Below, piece after piece: positions 46,546 through 56,144 of a DNA stretch of 64,000 bases. The stretch is from Streptomyces sp. CB00316. GTDB lineage: Bacteria; Actinomycetota; Actinomycetes; Streptomycetales; Streptomycetaceae. A program made the translations under genes and the position numbers. The stretch is taken from NCBI RefSeq assembly GCF_001905595.1, contig NZ_LIXI01000001.1:496001-560000 (forward strand). The letters run 5' to 3'. Position 1 is the first letter of the stretch, and each line of letters begins with the position of its first letter. Below the pieces are notes generated by a model. It was not told where the DNA came from and searched no databases. It saw nothing but the letters and a program-made list of their open reading frames with translations.

Positions 46546-47778
46546 ATGCCTTCCGTACTGCCCGATGGTGAGCCCGTGCCCGACGACGGGGCGCTGCCCC
46601 GCCATGCCCTGGAAGGCGCAGCCGACCGCCCGCTCGGCTTCTACCTGCACGTCCCGTACTGCGCCACCCGCTGCGGTTACTGCGACTTCAACACCTACAC
46701 CGCCACCGAGCTGCGCGGCTCCGGCGGCGCCCTGGCCTCCCGCGACAACTACGCCGCTCACCTGATCGAGGAGGTTCGCCAGGCCCGCAAGGTCCTCGGC
46801 GACGACCCGCGCCCGGTCCGTACGGTCTTCGTCGGCGGCGGCACCCCCACGCTCCTTCCCGCAGCCGACCTCGTACGGATGCTGGCGTCGATCAGGGAGG
46901 AGTTCGGGCTCGCGGAGGACGCGGAGATCACCACCGAGGCGAACCCCGAGTCCATCGACCCGGCCTACCTCTCCGCCCTGCGCGACGGCGGCTTCAACCG
47001 GGTCTCCTTCGGCATGCAGAGCGCCAAGCAGCACGTCCTGAAGATCCTGGACCGCACGCACACCCCCGGCCGCCCCGAGGCCTGTGTCGCCGAGGCCCGG
47101 GCGGCGGGCTTCGACCACGTCAACCTCGACCTGATCTACGGCACCCCCGGCGAGTCCGACGACGACTGGCGGGCCACCCTCGACGCGGCGATCGGCGCGG
47201 GCCCCGACCACATCTCCGCGTACGCCCTGATCGTCGAGGAGGGCACCCAGCTCGCCCGCCGCATCCGGCGCGGCGAGATCCCCATGACCGACGACGACGC
47301 GCACGCCGACCGCTACCTGATCGCGGACGAGGCCTTCGCCGCCGCCGGATTCGACTGGTACGAGGTCTCCAACTGGGCCACCACCGAGGCCGGCCGCTGC
47401 CTCCACAACGAGCTGTACTGGCGCGGCGCCGACTGGTGGGGCGCGGGCCCCGGCGCCCACAGCCACGTCGGTGGCGTCCGCTGGTGGAACGTGAAGCACC
47501 CGGGCGCGTACGCCCAGGCGCTCTTTGAGGGCCGCTCACCGGGCGCCGGCCGGGAGGTCCTCGCCGAGGAGGACCGCCGGGTGGAGCGCATCCTGCTGGA
47601 GCTCCGGCTCCGCGAGGGCTGCCCGCTCTCCCTGCTGAAACCCGACGGCCTGGCCGCCTCCCGCCGCGCCCTCGCCGACGGGCTGCTCGAGCCGGTTCCG
47701 TACGAGGAGGGCCGTGCGGTCCTCACCCTGCGCGGGCGGCTCCTGGCCGACGCGGTGGTGCGGGACCTGGTGGACTGA
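46546..47778 (+). CDS. hemW: Radical SAM haem chaperone HemW
   Basis: The 410-aa product starts at ATG 46546 (MPSVLPDGEPVPDDGALP); ATG 46537 three codons upstream is an alternative with a closer GAGG. The radical SAM cluster motif is YCATRCGYCDF (CxxxCxxC). GGGTPTLL, TEANPESID and the HemW-type LHNELYWRGADWWGAGPGAHS follow. HemW proteins share homology with HemN (coproporphyrinogen III dehydrogenase) but transfer haem. The lack of the HemN N-terminal extension and the position next to hrcA-dnaJ favour HemW. Its 3' end faces the DUF3097 gene across 18 bp. Confidence 0.92.
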   Translation: MPSVLPDGEPVPDDGALPRHALEGAADRPLGFYLHVPYCATRCGYCDFNTYTATELRGSGGALASRDNYAAHLIEEVRQARKVLGDDPRPVRTVFVGGGTPTLLPAADLVRMLASIREEFGLAEDAEITTEANPESIDPAYLSALRDGGFNRVSFGMQSAKQHVLKILDRTHTPGRPEACVAEARAAGFDHVNLDLIYGTPGESDDDWRATLDAAIGAGPDHISAYALIVEEGTQLARRIRRGEIPMTDDDAHADRYLIADEAFAAAGFDWYEVSNWATTEAGRCLHNELYWRGADWWGAGPGAHSHVGGVRWWNVKHPGAYAQALFEGRSPGAGREVLAEEDRRVERILLELRLREGCPLSLLKPDGLAASRRALADGLLEPVPYEEGRAVLTLRGRLLADAVVRDLVD

Positions 47779-47796
47779 GGGCCGGGCCTCTGGCGA

Positions 47797-48618
47797 TCAG
47801 TCCGGGACGGCGGTCACGAAGTCGATCAGCTCCTCGACCCTCCCCAGCAGTTGCGGCTCAAGGTCCCTGTAGCTGCGGACCTTGGACAGGATGTGCTGCC
47901 AGGCCGCACCGGTGTTCTCCGGCCACCCAAGCGCCCGGCACACCCCCGTCTTCCAGTCCTGGCCGCGCGGCACCACCGGCCACGCCTCGATCCCCACCGA
48001 CGACGGCTTCACCGCCTCCCACACGTCGATGTACGGGTGGCCCACCACCAGCACATGCGGGTCCGAGACCTGTGCCGCGATCCGGGACTCCTTGGAGCCG
48101 GTCACCAGGTGATCCACCAGCACCCCGAGCCGGGCGTCCGGCCCCGGGGAGAACTCGCCCACGATGGCCGGGAGGTCGTCGATGCCCTCCAGGTACTCCA
48201 CGACCACGCCCTCGATGCGCAGGTCGTCGCCCCAGACCCGCTCCACCAGCTCCGCGTCGTGCCGGCCCTCCACATAGATCCGCCCCGCCCGTGCCACCCG
48301 GGCCCGCGCGCCGGGCACCGCCACCGAACCGGAGGCCGTGCGCGAGGGGCGCACCGGACCGCCGGGCCCCGGGCGCACCAGCGTGACGACCTTGCCCTCC
48401 AGCAGGAAGGCGCGCGGCTCCATCGGGAAGACCCGGTGCTTGCCGAAACGGTCCTCCAGGGTCACCGTCGGCCCCTGGGCGGTCTTCTCGCAGCGGATCA
48501 CCGCCCCGCAGAAGCCGGTGGCGACCTCCTCCACGACCAGATCGGGTTCGGCGGGGACCTCGGGCACGGGGGCGGACCTCTTCCACGGCGGGGTCAGGTC
48601 CGGCTGATAGCTGCGCAT
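47797..48618 (-). CDS. DUF3097-family protein
   Basis: The 273-aa product starts at ATG 48618. Features include an N-terminal SH3-like beta region (EVATGFCGAVIRCEKTAQGPTVTLEDRFGKHRVFPMEP) and a Toprim-like segment RIYVEGRHDAELVERVWGDDLRIEGVVVEYLEGIDDL, followed by GVLVDHLVTGSKESRIAAQV and HVLVVGHPYIDVWEAVKP. The E ... DxD pattern resembles primase/topoisomerase-type metal-binding folds and suggests a nucleic-acid role, but the family is uncharacterised as far as I know. A GATTAT hexamer 9 nt upstream of the ATG replaces a clear SD. Confidence 0.85.
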   Translation of the reverse strand: MRSYQPDLTPPWKRSAPVPEVPAEPDLVVEEVATGFCGAVIRCEKTAQGPTVTLEDRFGKHRVFPMEPRAFLLEGKVVTLVRPGPGGPVRPSRTASGSVAVPGARARVARAGRIYVEGRHDAELVERVWGDDLRIEGVVVEYLEGIDDLPAIVGEFSPGPDARLGVLVDHLVTGSKESRIAAQVSDPHVLVVGHPYIDVWEAVKPSSVGIEAWPVVPRGQDWKTGVCRALGWPENTGAAWQHILSKVRSYRDLEPQLLGRVEELIDFVTAVPD

Positions 48619-48707
48619 GCGCCGACGATAATCCTCACCCCGCCCCGAAGATCGTCACTCCGCCCGAGAACCGTCACCCGCGCTGAGAACCGTCCCCCCC
48701 GGAACCC

Positions 48708-49439
48708 TCACCCCACCCCGAACCGCTCCGCCAGCGCCGCCCGCTGCGCCCGGACGAACGCCGCGTCCACCGCCGCCCCGTGCCCCGGTACGTACACCGC
48801 GCCCTCGCCGCCCAGCTCGAGGAGCCGGTCCAGGGCCGCGGGCCAGCGCGAGGGGATCGCGTCCCGGCCCGCCTGCGGTTCGCCCGACTCCTCCACCAGG
48901 TCCCCGCAGAGCACCACCGGCAGCTCGCCTTCCGTGCCCGGGACCAGCACCGCGAGGTCGTGGCCGCTGTGGCCCGGGCCCACGTTGGCCAGCAGCACCT
49001 GACGGCCGCCGCCCAGGTCGAGGGTCCACTCGCCGGTCACCTCGTGGTGCGGCACCACCAGCGTGTCCACCGACCGGTGCGCCTCCTCCTCCGGGAGGCC
49101 GTGGTGCACGGCCGAGGCGCCCAGCTCGTCCGCCGAGCGCTTCAGCAGCGCGGTGATGCCCACCGCTCCGTACACCTGCGCCCCGGCGAACGCCGCCGTC
49201 CCCAGCACATGATCGAAGTGCGGGTGGCTCAGTGCGATATGCGTCACCCTCCGGCCGAGCAGCGCCTCGGCCTGCCCGCGCAGCTCCACGCCCTCGCGCA
49301 GGGTCGAGCCGGTGTCGTACAGCAGCACACCGTCGGCCCCGGCCACCAGCGCGGCCGTGGCATCCCAGCCGGGCAGGCGCCGCCGCCCGATGCCGTGGCC
49401 CAACCGCTCCCAGCCGAAGTCTTCCCATGAGACGTCCAT
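48708..49439 (-). CDS. Metallo-beta-lactamase-fold hydrolase
   Basis: The 243-aa product starts at ATG 49439 (MDVSWEDFGWERLGHG). The MBL metal motif is ALSHPHFDHVLGTAAF, with further ligands in GPGHSGHDLAVLV, LCGDLVEE and VPGHGAAVD. The substrate is unknown. It is similar in layout to generic MBL hydrolases (lactonase/glyoxalase II-like). TAGCGT (minus strand, 49451-49446) ends 6 nt before the ATG with no SD, so it may be leaderless. It is transcribed divergently from hrcA. Confidence 0.88.
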   Translation of the reverse strand: MDVSWEDFGWERLGHGIGRRRLPGWDATAALVAGADGVLLYDTGSTLREGVELRGQAEALLGRRVTHIALSHPHFDHVLGTAAFAGAQVYGAVGITALLKRSADELGASAVHHGLPEEEAHRSVDTLVVPHHEVTGEWTLDLGGGRQVLLANVGPGHSGHDLAVLVPGTEGELPVVLCGDLVEESGEPQAGRDAIPSRWPAALDRLLELGGEGAVYVPGHGAAVDAAFVRAQRAALAERFGVG

Positions 49440-49521
49440 GGGGCGACGCTATCGGCAACGTCCCGCACCGCTCGGCGGCGGCGTGGCCGGTCGCCCTTGC
49501 CCCCGCCCCACCTCACCCCCG

Positions 49522-49527
49522 TACACT
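49522..49527 (+). promoter_or_regulatory. -10 box of hrcA-dnaJ
   Basis: TACACT with expected transcription start near 49534, just 5' of the CIRCE-like operator. A -35 is not clear. Confidence 0.5.
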
Positions 49528-49540
49528 GACCGGTGGGTAG

Positions 49541-49567
49541 CTGGCACTCGTATGCACCGAGTGCCAG
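49541..49567. promoter_or_regulatory. CIRCE-like HrcA operator
   Basis: CTGGCACTC-N9-GAGTGCCAG is a perfect 9-9-9 inverted repeat, differing from canonical CIRCE (TTAGCACTC-N9-GAGTGCTAA) only in the outer bases. It sits 49 bp before the hrcA start and just downstream of the -10, so HrcA autoregulation of the hrcA-dnaJ unit is expected. Confidence 0.9.
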
Positions 49568-49616
49568 ACGGATACCGGAGTCAGACACCGGAGAACGACA
49601 GCTGGAGGTGTGCGCC

Positions 49617-50633
49617 ATGCTCAGCGAACGCAGACTCGAGGTGCTGCGCGCCATCGTCCAGGACTATGTCGGCACCGAGGAGCCCGTCGGCTCCAAGGCG
49701 CTCACGGAGCGGCACCAGCTGGGGGTCTCCCCGGCCACCGTTCGCAACGACATGGCGGTGCTGGAGGACGAGGGCTTCATCGCGCAGCCGCACACGAGCG
49801 CGGGGCGCATCCCCACCGACAAGGGGTACCGCCTCTTCGTCGACAAGCTCGCCGGGGTCAAGCCGCTCTCCTCGCCCGAGCGCCGGGCCATCCAGAACTT
49901 CCTCGACGGCGCGGTCGACCTCGACGACGTGGTCGGCCGGACCGTGCGGCTGCTCGCGCAGCTGACCCGGCAGGTCGCGGTCGTGCAGTACCCCTCGCTG
50001 ACCCGCTCGACGGTGCGGCACGTGGAGCTGCTCTCGCTGGCCCCCGCCCGGCTGATGCTCGTCCTGATCACGGACACCGGCCGGGTCGAACAGCGTATGA
50101 TCGACTGCCCCGCGCCCTTCGGCGAGGCAACGCTCGCGGATCTGCGGGCCCGGCTCAACAGCCGGGTCGTCGGACGCCGCTTCGCGGATGTCCCGCGGTT
50201 GGTGCGGGAGCTGCCGGAATCCTTCGACAGCGAGGACCGCGGAACGGTTTCCACGGTCCTTTCCACCCTCCTCGAAACCCTGGTCGAGGAGACGGAGGAG
50301 CGGCTGATGATCGGCGGCACCTCCAACCTCACCCGCTTCGGGCACGACTTCCCTGTGATGATCCGGCCGGTGCTGGAAGCACTGGAGGAGCAGGTCGTCC
50401 TGCTGAAGCTGCTCGGTGAGGCCACGGACTCAGCCATGACCGTACGGATCGGGCACGAGAACGCCCACGAGGGCCTCACGTCCACGTCCGTCGTCGCGGT
50501 CGGCTACGGTTCGGGCGACGAGGCAGTCGCCAAACTCGGCGTGGTCGGACCGACCCGCATGGACTACCCCGGAACGATGGGAGCGGTACGCGCAGTGGCA
50601 CGTTACGTCGGACAGATCCTGGCGGAGTCGTAA
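49617..50633 (+). CDS. hrcA: Heat-inducible transcription repressor HrcA
   Basis: The 338-aa product starts at ATG 49617 with CTGGAGG 8 nt upstream. The N-terminal winged helix ([65 protein letters not shown]) is followed by the GAF-like HrcA domain ([32 protein letters not shown]). It represses chaperone genes through CIRCE; one such site is directly upstream. dnaJ starts at the base after its stop. Confidence 0.97.
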   Translation: MLSERRLEVLRAIVQDYVGTEEPVGSKALTERHQLGVSPATVRNDMAVLEDEGFIAQPHTSAGRIPTDKGYRLFVDKLAGVKPLSSPERRAIQNFLDGAVDLDDVVGRTVRLLAQLTRQVAVVQYPSLTRSTVRHVELLSLAPARLMLVLITDTGRVEQRMIDCPAPFGEATLADLRARLNSRVVGRRFADVPRLVRELPESFDSEDRGTVSTVLSTLLETLVEETEERLMIGGTSNLTRFGHDFPVMIRPVLEALEEQVVLLKLLGEATDSAMTVRIGHENAHEGLTSTSVVAVGYGSGDEAVAKLGVVGPTRMDYPGTMGAVRAVARYVGQILAES

Positions 50634-51773
50634 GTGGCCACGGACTACTACGCCGTACTCGGCGTGCGCCGCGACGCATCTCAGGACGAGATCAAGAAGG
50701 CATTCCGTCGGCTCGCACGCGAGCTGCACCCGGATGTCAACCCGGATCCGAAGACCCAGGAGCGGTTCAAGGAGATCAACGCCGCTTACGAGGTGCTCTC
50801 GGACCCGCAGAAGAAGCAGGTCTACGACCTCGGCGGCGACCCGCTCTCCGCCAACGGCGGGGGCGGCGGCGCGGGCGGTTTCGGAGCCGGCGGCTTCGGC
50901 AACTTCTCCGACATCATGGACGCGTTCTTCGGAACGGCCTCGCAGCGCGGGCCCCGCTCGCGCACCCGGCGCGGCCAGGACGCCATGATCCGGCTGGAGA
51001 TCGACCTCGCCGAGGCGGCCTTCGGCACCACCAAGGACATCCAGGTCGACACGGCGGTCGTCTGCAACACCTGTAGCGGCGAGGGCGCGGCCCCCGGCAC
51101 CTCCGCCCAGACCTGCGACATGTGCCGCGGCCGCGGCGAGGTCTCGCAGGTCACCCGGTCCTTCCTGGGCCAGGTCATGACCTCGCGGCCCTGCCCGCAG
51201 TGCCAGGGCTTCGGTACGGTGGTGCCGTCGCCGTGCCCGGAGTGCGCCGGTGACGGCCGCGTCCGCTCGCGCCGCACGCTCACCGTCAAGATCCCCGCGG
51301 GCGTCGACAACGGCACCCGCATCCAGCTCGCCGGTGAGGGCGAGGTCGGCCCCGGCGGCGGCCCGCCCGGCGACCTGTACGTCGAGATCCACGAGCTGCC
51401 GCACTCCGTCTTCCAGCGGCGCGGCGACGACCTGCACTGCACGGTCACCATCCCGATGACCGCGGCCGCCCTTGGCACCAAGTGTCCGTTGGAGACCCTG
51501 GACGGCGTCGAGGAGATCGACATCCGGCCCGGCACCCAGTCCGGCCAGTCCGTACCGCTGCACGGGCGGGGCATCACCCACCTGCGCGGCGGTGGCCGGG
51601 GCGACCTCATCGTGCACGTCGAGGTGACGACCCCCTCCAAGCTCGACGCGGAACAGGAGCGGCTCCTGCGGGAGTTCTCCAAGCTGCGCGGCGAGGAGCG
51701 GCCCTTGGGCCAGTTTCAGCCAGGTCAGCAGGGGCTCTTCTCCCGGCTGAAGGACGCCTTCAACGGCCGCTGA
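50634..51773 (+). CDS. dnaJ: Molecular chaperone DnaJ (second-type, hrcA-linked)
   Basis: The 379-aa product starts at GTG 50634, immediately after the hrcA stop, with GGAG inside the hrcA end. It has a J domain with HPD (ARELHPDVNPD), a G/F-rich linker (GGFGAGGFGNF), four CxxCxGxG zinc repeats (CNTCSGEG, CDMCRGRG, CPQCQGFG, CPECAGDG) and the C-terminal substrate domain. Linkage to hrcA (rather than dnaK-grpE-hspR) marks it as the DnaJ2-type paralogue of streptomycetes. An 18-bp hairpin follows. Confidence 0.96.
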   Translation: MATDYYAVLGVRRDASQDEIKKAFRRLARELHPDVNPDPKTQERFKEINAAYEVLSDPQKKQVYDLGGDPLSANGGGGGAGGFGAGGFGNFSDIMDAFFGTASQRGPRSRTRRGQDAMIRLEIDLAEAAFGTTKDIQVDTAVVCNTCSGEGAAPGTSAQTCDMCRGRGEVSQVTRSFLGQVMTSRPCPQCQGFGTVVPSPCPECAGDGRVRSRRTLTVKIPAGVDNGTRIQLAGEGEVGPGGGPPGDLYVEIHELPHSVFQRRGDDLHCTVTIPMTAAALGTKCPLETLDGVEEIDIRPGTQSGQSVPLHGRGITHLRGGGRGDLIVHVEVTTPSKLDAEQERLLREFSKLRGEERPLGQFQPGQQGLFSRLKDAFNGR

Positions 51774-51790
51774 AGCGCTTTCCGCCTTTC

Positions 51791-51831
51791 ACCGCACCGC
51801 CCACCGGTCACCGACCGGTGGGCGGTGCGGT
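51791..51831 (+). terminator. 18-bp perfect hairpin after dnaJ
   Basis: The arms 51791-51808 and 51814-51831 are perfectly complementary around the 5-nt loop CACCG. It lies 18 bp past the stop. Confidence 0.88.
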
Positions 51832-51905
51832 GTTCGGCGGGAGAACCGGTCAGGTCACTCGCTGGCTGATTCGGCCCTGTGCGGCGGACATGGCACGATG
51901 CGGTC

Positions 51906-52979
51906 ATGTCCTCCGCGTTGACCGATCTCTGCCGGTATCCGATCGTGCAGGCCCCCATGGCGGGCGGCGCTTCCGGAGCCCAGCTCGCCGCGGCCGTCGC
52001 CGACGCGGGCGGGCTCGGGTTCCTCGCCGCCGGGTACAAGACGGCGGACGGCATGTACAACGAGATCAAACAGCTGCGCCGGCTCACCGGCGGCCCGTTC
52101 GGCGTCAACCTCTTCATGCCGCAGCCCGCGCTCGCCGACCCCAGCGCCGTCGAGGTCTACCGCCACCAGCTGGCCGGTGAGGCCGCCTGGTACGAGACCC
52201 CGCTCGGCGACCCCGACAGCAGCGGCGACGACGGGTACGAGGCGAAGGTCGCCATCCTGCTGGAGGACCCCGTTCCGGCGGTCTCCTTCACCTTCGGCTG
52301 TCCCACCCGCGACACGCTGGACGCCTTCTCCAAGGCGGGGACGTACACCATCGTGACGGTCACCTCCGCCGAGGAGGCCCAGGTGGCCCAGTGGGCGGGC
52401 GCCGACGCCGTCTGCGTCCAGGGCGTCGAGGCGGGCGGCCACCAGTCCACCCACCGCGACGACCCGCAGGCCGACCACATCGGCACCGGGCTGCTCACCC
52501 TGGTCACCCAGGTCCGCGAGACCGTGCGGATCCCGCTCATCGCCGCGGGCGGACTGATGCGCGGCTCGCAGATCGCCGCCGTCCTCGCCGCGGGCGCCGA
52601 CGCCGCCCAGCTCGGCACCGCCTTCCTGGCCTGCCCCGAGTCCGGCGCCCACCTGATCCACAAGCAGGCCCTGACCAACCCGCTCTTCGTCCGCACCGCG
52701 CTGACCCGCGCCTTCTCCGGGCGGCCCGCACGCGGCCTGGTCAACCGGTTCGTCCGCGAACACGGCCCGTACGCCCCCGCCGCCTACCCCCAGGTCCACT
52801 ACCTGACCACCGGGCTGCGCCAGGCCGCCGCCAAGGCCGGGGACGCCCAGGGCATGGCCCTGTGGGCCGGGCAGGGCCACCGGATGGCCCGCGAACTGCC
52901 CGTCGGCGAGCTGATCGAACTGCTTGCCGCCGAACTGGAGGCCGCCCGGGCGGCCCTGAGCATGAGGAGCCCCCGGTGA
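51906..52979 (+). CDS. Nitronate monooxygenase-like flavoprotein
   Basis: The 357-aa product starts at ATG 51906. It is an NMO/2-nitropropane dioxygenase-type TIM barrel: YPIVQAPMAGGASGAQLAAAVADAGGLGFLAAGY, PFGVNLFMPQP, AVCVQGVEAGGHQST (catalytic His region), PLIAAGGLMRGSQIAAVLAAGADAAQLGTAFLACPES. It binds FMN and oxidises nitronates or related compounds. No SD is present; CACGAT ends 6 nt upstream. It overlaps the rsmE start by GTGA, which is an unusual operon partner for a 16S methyltransferase but conserved in this neighbourhood as I recall. Confidence 0.88.
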   Translation: MSSALTDLCRYPIVQAPMAGGASGAQLAAAVADAGGLGFLAAGYKTADGMYNEIKQLRRLTGGPFGVNLFMPQPALADPSAVEVYRHQLAGEAAWYETPLGDPDSSGDDGYEAKVAILLEDPVPAVSFTFGCPTRDTLDAFSKAGTYTIVTVTSAEEAQVAQWAGADAVCVQGVEAGGHQSTHRDDPQADHIGTGLLTLVTQVRETVRIPLIAAGGLMRGSQIAAVLAAGADAAQLGTAFLACPESGAHLIHKQALTNPLFVRTALTRAFSGRPARGLVNRFVREHGPYAPAAYPQVHYLTTGLRQAAAKAGDAQGMALWAGQGHRMARELPVGELIELLAAELEAARAALSMRSPR

Positions 52980-53722
52980 CCGCACCGGTCTTCGTCGTCG
53001 AACGGATGCCCACCGGGCCGGAGTTCGTCCTGGACGGCCCCGAGGGACGGCACGCCGTCTCGGTCAAGCGGCTGGAGCCGGGGGAGGGCGTCGTCCTCAC
53101 CGACGGGCTCGGCCACTGGGCGCAGGGCGTTGTCCGGGCGGCCGAGGGCAAGGACCGGCTGACTGTCACCGGTATCGAGAATGTGCACGAGGAGCCGGAG
53201 CCCGCGCCCCGGATCACCGTCGTCCAGGCGCTCCCCAAGGGCGACCGGGGTGAACTGGCCGTCGAGACCATGACCGAGACCGGCGTCGACGCGATCGTGC
53301 CCTGGCAGGCCGCCCGCTGCATCACCCAGTGGAAGGGCGAGCGAGGAGCCAAGGCCCTGACGAAATGGCGCAGTACGGCACGGGAGGCGGGCAAGCAGTC
53401 CCGCCGGGTGCGCTTCCCCGACGTGTCCGAGGCCATGACGACCAAGCAGGTCGCCGCCCTGCTGGCCGGTGCCGACTTCGCCGGGGTCCTGCACGAGGAC
53501 CGCGACCACGACAGCACCCCCCTCGCCACCGCCGAACTCCCCGCCACCGGCACGATCGTGCTCGTCGTCGGCCCCGAGGGCGGCGTCTCCCCGCAGGAAC
53601 TGGCCTCCTTCGCCGAGGCGGGCGCGCGCCCCTACCGGCTGGGCCGCAGCGTGCTGCGTACGTCCACGGCGGGGACGGCGGCGACCGCACTGCTCCTCGG
53701 ACGCACCGGCCGCTGGGGATGA
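52976..53722 (+). CDS. rsmE: 16S rRNA m3U1498 methyltransferase
   Basis: The 248-aa product starts at GTG 52976 overlapping the previous stop, with GAGGAG upstream. It is a SPOUT-fold enzyme: N-terminal PUA-like region (EGRHAVSVKRLEPGEGVVLTDG), ITVVQALPKGDRGELAVETMTETG, and the C-terminal knot with VLVVGPEGGVSPQELASF and YRLGRSVLRTSTAGTAATALLL. It methylates U1498 in the 30S decoding region using SAM. Confidence 0.95.
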   Translation: MTAPVFVVERMPTGPEFVLDGPEGRHAVSVKRLEPGEGVVLTDGLGHWAQGVVRAAEGKDRLTVTGIENVHEEPEPAPRITVVQALPKGDRGELAVETMTETGVDAIVPWQAARCITQWKGERGAKALTKWRSTAREAGKQSRRVRFPDVSEAMTTKQVAALLAGADFAGVLHEDRDHDSTPLATAELPATGTIVLVVGPEGGVSPQELASFAEAGARPYRLGRSVLRTSTAGTAATALLLGRTGRWG

Positions 53723-53803
53723 ACGGGGGCCGACGGGCCGGGGATAGCATGCCCCTGTACCGATCACCTCATTGATCACCAGCGAACGAGGAGGCCCGGC
53801 GCC

Positions 53804-54163
53804 ATGGCGGGAGAGCCGCAGACCGACTGCCTGTTCTGCAAGATCGCCTCGGGAGACATCCCGGCGACCATCGTCCGCGAGAGCGACACGACCGTCGCCT
53901 TCCGTGACATCAACCCGCAGGCCCCGACCCACGTCCTGGTCATCCCCAAGGTCCACTACCCGGACGCCGCCTCGCTCGCCGCCGCCGAACCGCAGATCGC
54001 CGCCGACGTGCTCCGCGAGGCCGGAGCGGTCGCCACCGACGAGAAGGTGGACGGCACCGGCTACCGGATCATCCTCAACACCGGCTCCGGCGCCGGCCAG
54101 ACCGTCTTCCACGCGCACGCCCACGTCCTGGGAGGCCGCGGCCTCCAGTGGCCCCCCGGATAA
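53804..54163 (+). CDS. HIT-family nucleotide hydrolase
   Basis: The 119-aa product starts at ATG 53804 with GAGGAGG upstream. It has CLFCKIASGDIPATIV at the N-terminus and the histidine triad VFHAHAHVLGGRGL near the C-terminus. It is probably a purine nucleoside phosphoramidase of the Hint branch. A TAGCAT hexamer near 53747 is a possible promoter -10. The RNase Z-like gene follows after 26 bp. Confidence 0.94.
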   Translation: MAGEPQTDCLFCKIASGDIPATIVRESDTTVAFRDINPQAPTHVLVIPKVHYPDAASLAAAEPQIAADVLREAGAVATDEKVDGTGYRIILNTGSGAGQTVFHAHAHVLGGRGLQWPPG

Positions 54164-54189
54164 CGCCCGCCTCGTAGGAGCCTCTCCCC

Positions 54190-55107
54190 ATGTCCGTACG
54201 CGAGCTGGTGGTGCTCGGCACCGCCAGCCAGGTCCCCACCCGGCACCGCAACCACAACGGCTATCTGCTGCGCTGGGACGGCGAGGGCATCCTCTTCGAT
54301 CCCGGCGAGGGCACCCAGCGCCAGATGCTGCGGGCCGGGGTCGCCGCGCACGACATCGACCGGATCTGCGTCACCCACTTCCACGGCGACCACTCCCTCG
54401 GGCTCGCCGGGGTGATCCAGCGCATCAACCTGGACCAGGTCCCGCACCCCGTCACCGCGCACTACCCGGCGAGCGGGCAGCACTTCTTCGACCGGCTGCG
54501 GTACGCCACCGCCTACCGCGAGACCGTCCGGCTGACGGAGACCCCGGTCGCCGGAACCGGCGGGGTCCTCGCCACCACGGCCTCGTACACGCTGGACAGC
54601 CACAAGCTCTCGCACCCCGTCGAGTCGTACGGCTACCGCCTCACCGAGCCCGACTCCCGCCGCATGCTGCCAGCCCTGCTCGAGGAGCACGGCATCAGCG
54701 GCCCGGACGTCGGCCGTCTCCAGCGTGAGGGTGCCCTCGGCGGCGTGACGCTGGAGCAGGTCTCCGAGCACCGGCGCGGGCAGCGGTTCGCGTTCGTCAT
54801 GGACACCCGGCTCTGCGACGGGGTGTACGTGCTCGCCGAGGGGTGTGACATGCTCGTCATCGAGTCGACCTTCCTCGACGAGGACGAGAAGCTCGCCGCC
54901 GACCACGGCCACCTCACCGCAGGACAGGCCGCCCGGGTGGCGAAGGAGTCCGGCGTACGCCACCTGGTGCTGACCCACTTCTCGCAGCGCTACAGCGACC
55001 CCGGACTCTTCGAGACCCAGGCGCGCGCCGCCGGGTTCGACGCCGAACTCACCGTCGCACAGGACCTGATCCGGGTACCGCTGCCTCCCCGGCACCAGCA
55101 TCACTGA
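54190..55107 (+). CDS. rnz: Ribonuclease Z-like MBL hydrolase
   Basis: The 305-aa product starts at ATG 54190 with AGGAG upstream. The MBL motif is [19 protein letters not shown], with [36 protein letters not shown] and [11 protein letters not shown] matching bacterial RNase Z (tRNA 3' processing endonuclease). This fits the fact that both tRNA-Ala genes here lack an encoded CCA and need 3' trimming. It is probably co-transcribed with the HIT gene. Confidence 0.9.
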   Translation: MSVRELVVLGTASQVPTRHRNHNGYLLRWDGEGILFDPGEGTQRQMLRAGVAAHDIDRICVTHFHGDHSLGLAGVIQRINLDQVPHPVTAHYPASGQHFFDRLRYATAYRETVRLTETPVAGTGGVLATTASYTLDSHKLSHPVESYGYRLTEPDSRRMLPALLEEHGISGPDVGRLQREGALGGVTLEQVSEHRRGQRFAFVMDTRLCDGVYVLAEGCDMLVIESTFLDEDEKLAADHGHLTAGQAARVAKESGVRHLVLTHFSQRYSDPGLFETQARAAGFDAELTVAQDLIRVPLPPRHQHH

Positions 55108-55151
55108 AGCACCGCCATCCGAGACAACCGCACCACCGTTTGCGAGACACC

Positions 55152-56144
55152 GTGCACCTCCCCAAGGCAGAACTCCACCTCCACATCGAAGGCACCCTCG
55201 AACCCGAGCTCGCCTTCGCCCTCGCGGAACGCAACGGGGTGACCCTGCCGTACGCCACCACCGAAGAGCTGCGCAGGGCCTACCAGTTCGAGGATCTCCA
55301 GTCCTTCCTGGACCTCTACTACGCGCTGATGGCCGTGCTGCGGACGGAGGAGGACTTCACCGAACTCGCCGACGCCTACCTGGCCCGCGCCGCCGCCCAG
55401 GGCGTCCGGCACGCCGAGATCTTCTTCGACCCGCAGGCCCACACCGCCCGCGGCGTCCCCATCGGCACGGTCATCGAGGGGCTCAGCCGGGCGCTGGAGC
55501 GCAGCGAGGAGACCCACGGCGTCTCCACCCAGCTCATCCTGTGCTTTCTCCGCGACCTCTCCGCCGAAGCCGCCCTCGGCACCCTGGACGCGGCCCGCCC
55601 CTACCTGCACCGGATCAGCGCCGTCGGCCTGGACTCCGCCGAGGTCGGCCACCCGCCCGCCAAGTTCCAGGAGGTGTACGAGACGGCCACCGCGCTCGGG
55701 CTGCGCAAGGTGGCCCACGCGGGGGAGGAGGGGCCGCCGTCCTACATCCGCGAGGCCCTGGACGTCCTCGGAGTCGAGCGCGTCGACCACGGGCTGCGGT
55801 GCATGGAGGACCCGGAGCTGGTGGCGCGGCTGGTCGCGGACCGGGTGCCGCTCACCCTCTGCCCGCTCTCCAACGTGACGCTGCGCACGGTCGACACGCT
55901 CAAGGACCACCCGCTGCCGGAGATGATGGCCGCGGGGCTCCTCTGCACGGTCAACTCCGACGACCCCGCCTACTTCGGCGGGTACGCGGGCGACAACTTC
56001 GACGCCGTACGGGACGCGCTCGCCCTGGACCCGGAGCAGCTGCGCACCCTGGCCCGCAACTCCTTCGAGGCGGCCTTCCTCGACCACGACGAGGAGCGCA
56101 GGGCGCGCTACCTGTCCGAGGTCGAGGCGTACGCGTTCGACTGA
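55152..56144 (+). CDS. Adenosine/adenine deaminase family protein
   Basis: The 330-aa product starts at GTG 55152 (VHLPKAELHLHIEGTLEPE); a TTG four codons earlier is an alternative. It has an amidohydrolase fold with metal ligands in LHLHIEG, KVAHAGEEG, VERVDHGLRC and CTVNSDDPAYFGG. The first motif in the form HLHIEGTLEPE resembles bacterial adenine deaminases of the ADA-like group more than classical Add (HVHLDGA), so adenine is a good alternative substrate. The 3' end overlaps the convergent MFS gene by 37 bp. Confidence 0.9.
   Translation: MHLPKAELHLHIEGTLEPELAFALAERNGVTLPYATTEELRRAYQFEDLQSFLDLYYALMAVLRTEEDFTELADAYLARAAAQGVRHAEIFFDPQAHTARGVPIGTVIEGLSRALERSEETHGVSTQLILCFLRDLSAEAALGTLDAARPYLHRISAVGLDSAEVGHPPAKFQEVYETATALGLRKVAHAGEEGPPSYIREALDVLGVERVDHGLRCMEDPELVARLVADRVPLTLCPLSNVTLRTVDTLKDHPLPEMMAAGLLCTVNSDDPAYFGGYAGDNFDAVRDALALDPEQLRTLARNSFEAAFLDHDEERRARYLSEVEAYAFD

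Noticed and set aside
46546..47778. Oxygen-independent coproporphyrinogen III oxidase (HemN)
   Set aside because: It lacks the HemN-type N-terminal extension and shows the HemW pattern and genomic position near hrcA-dnaJ.
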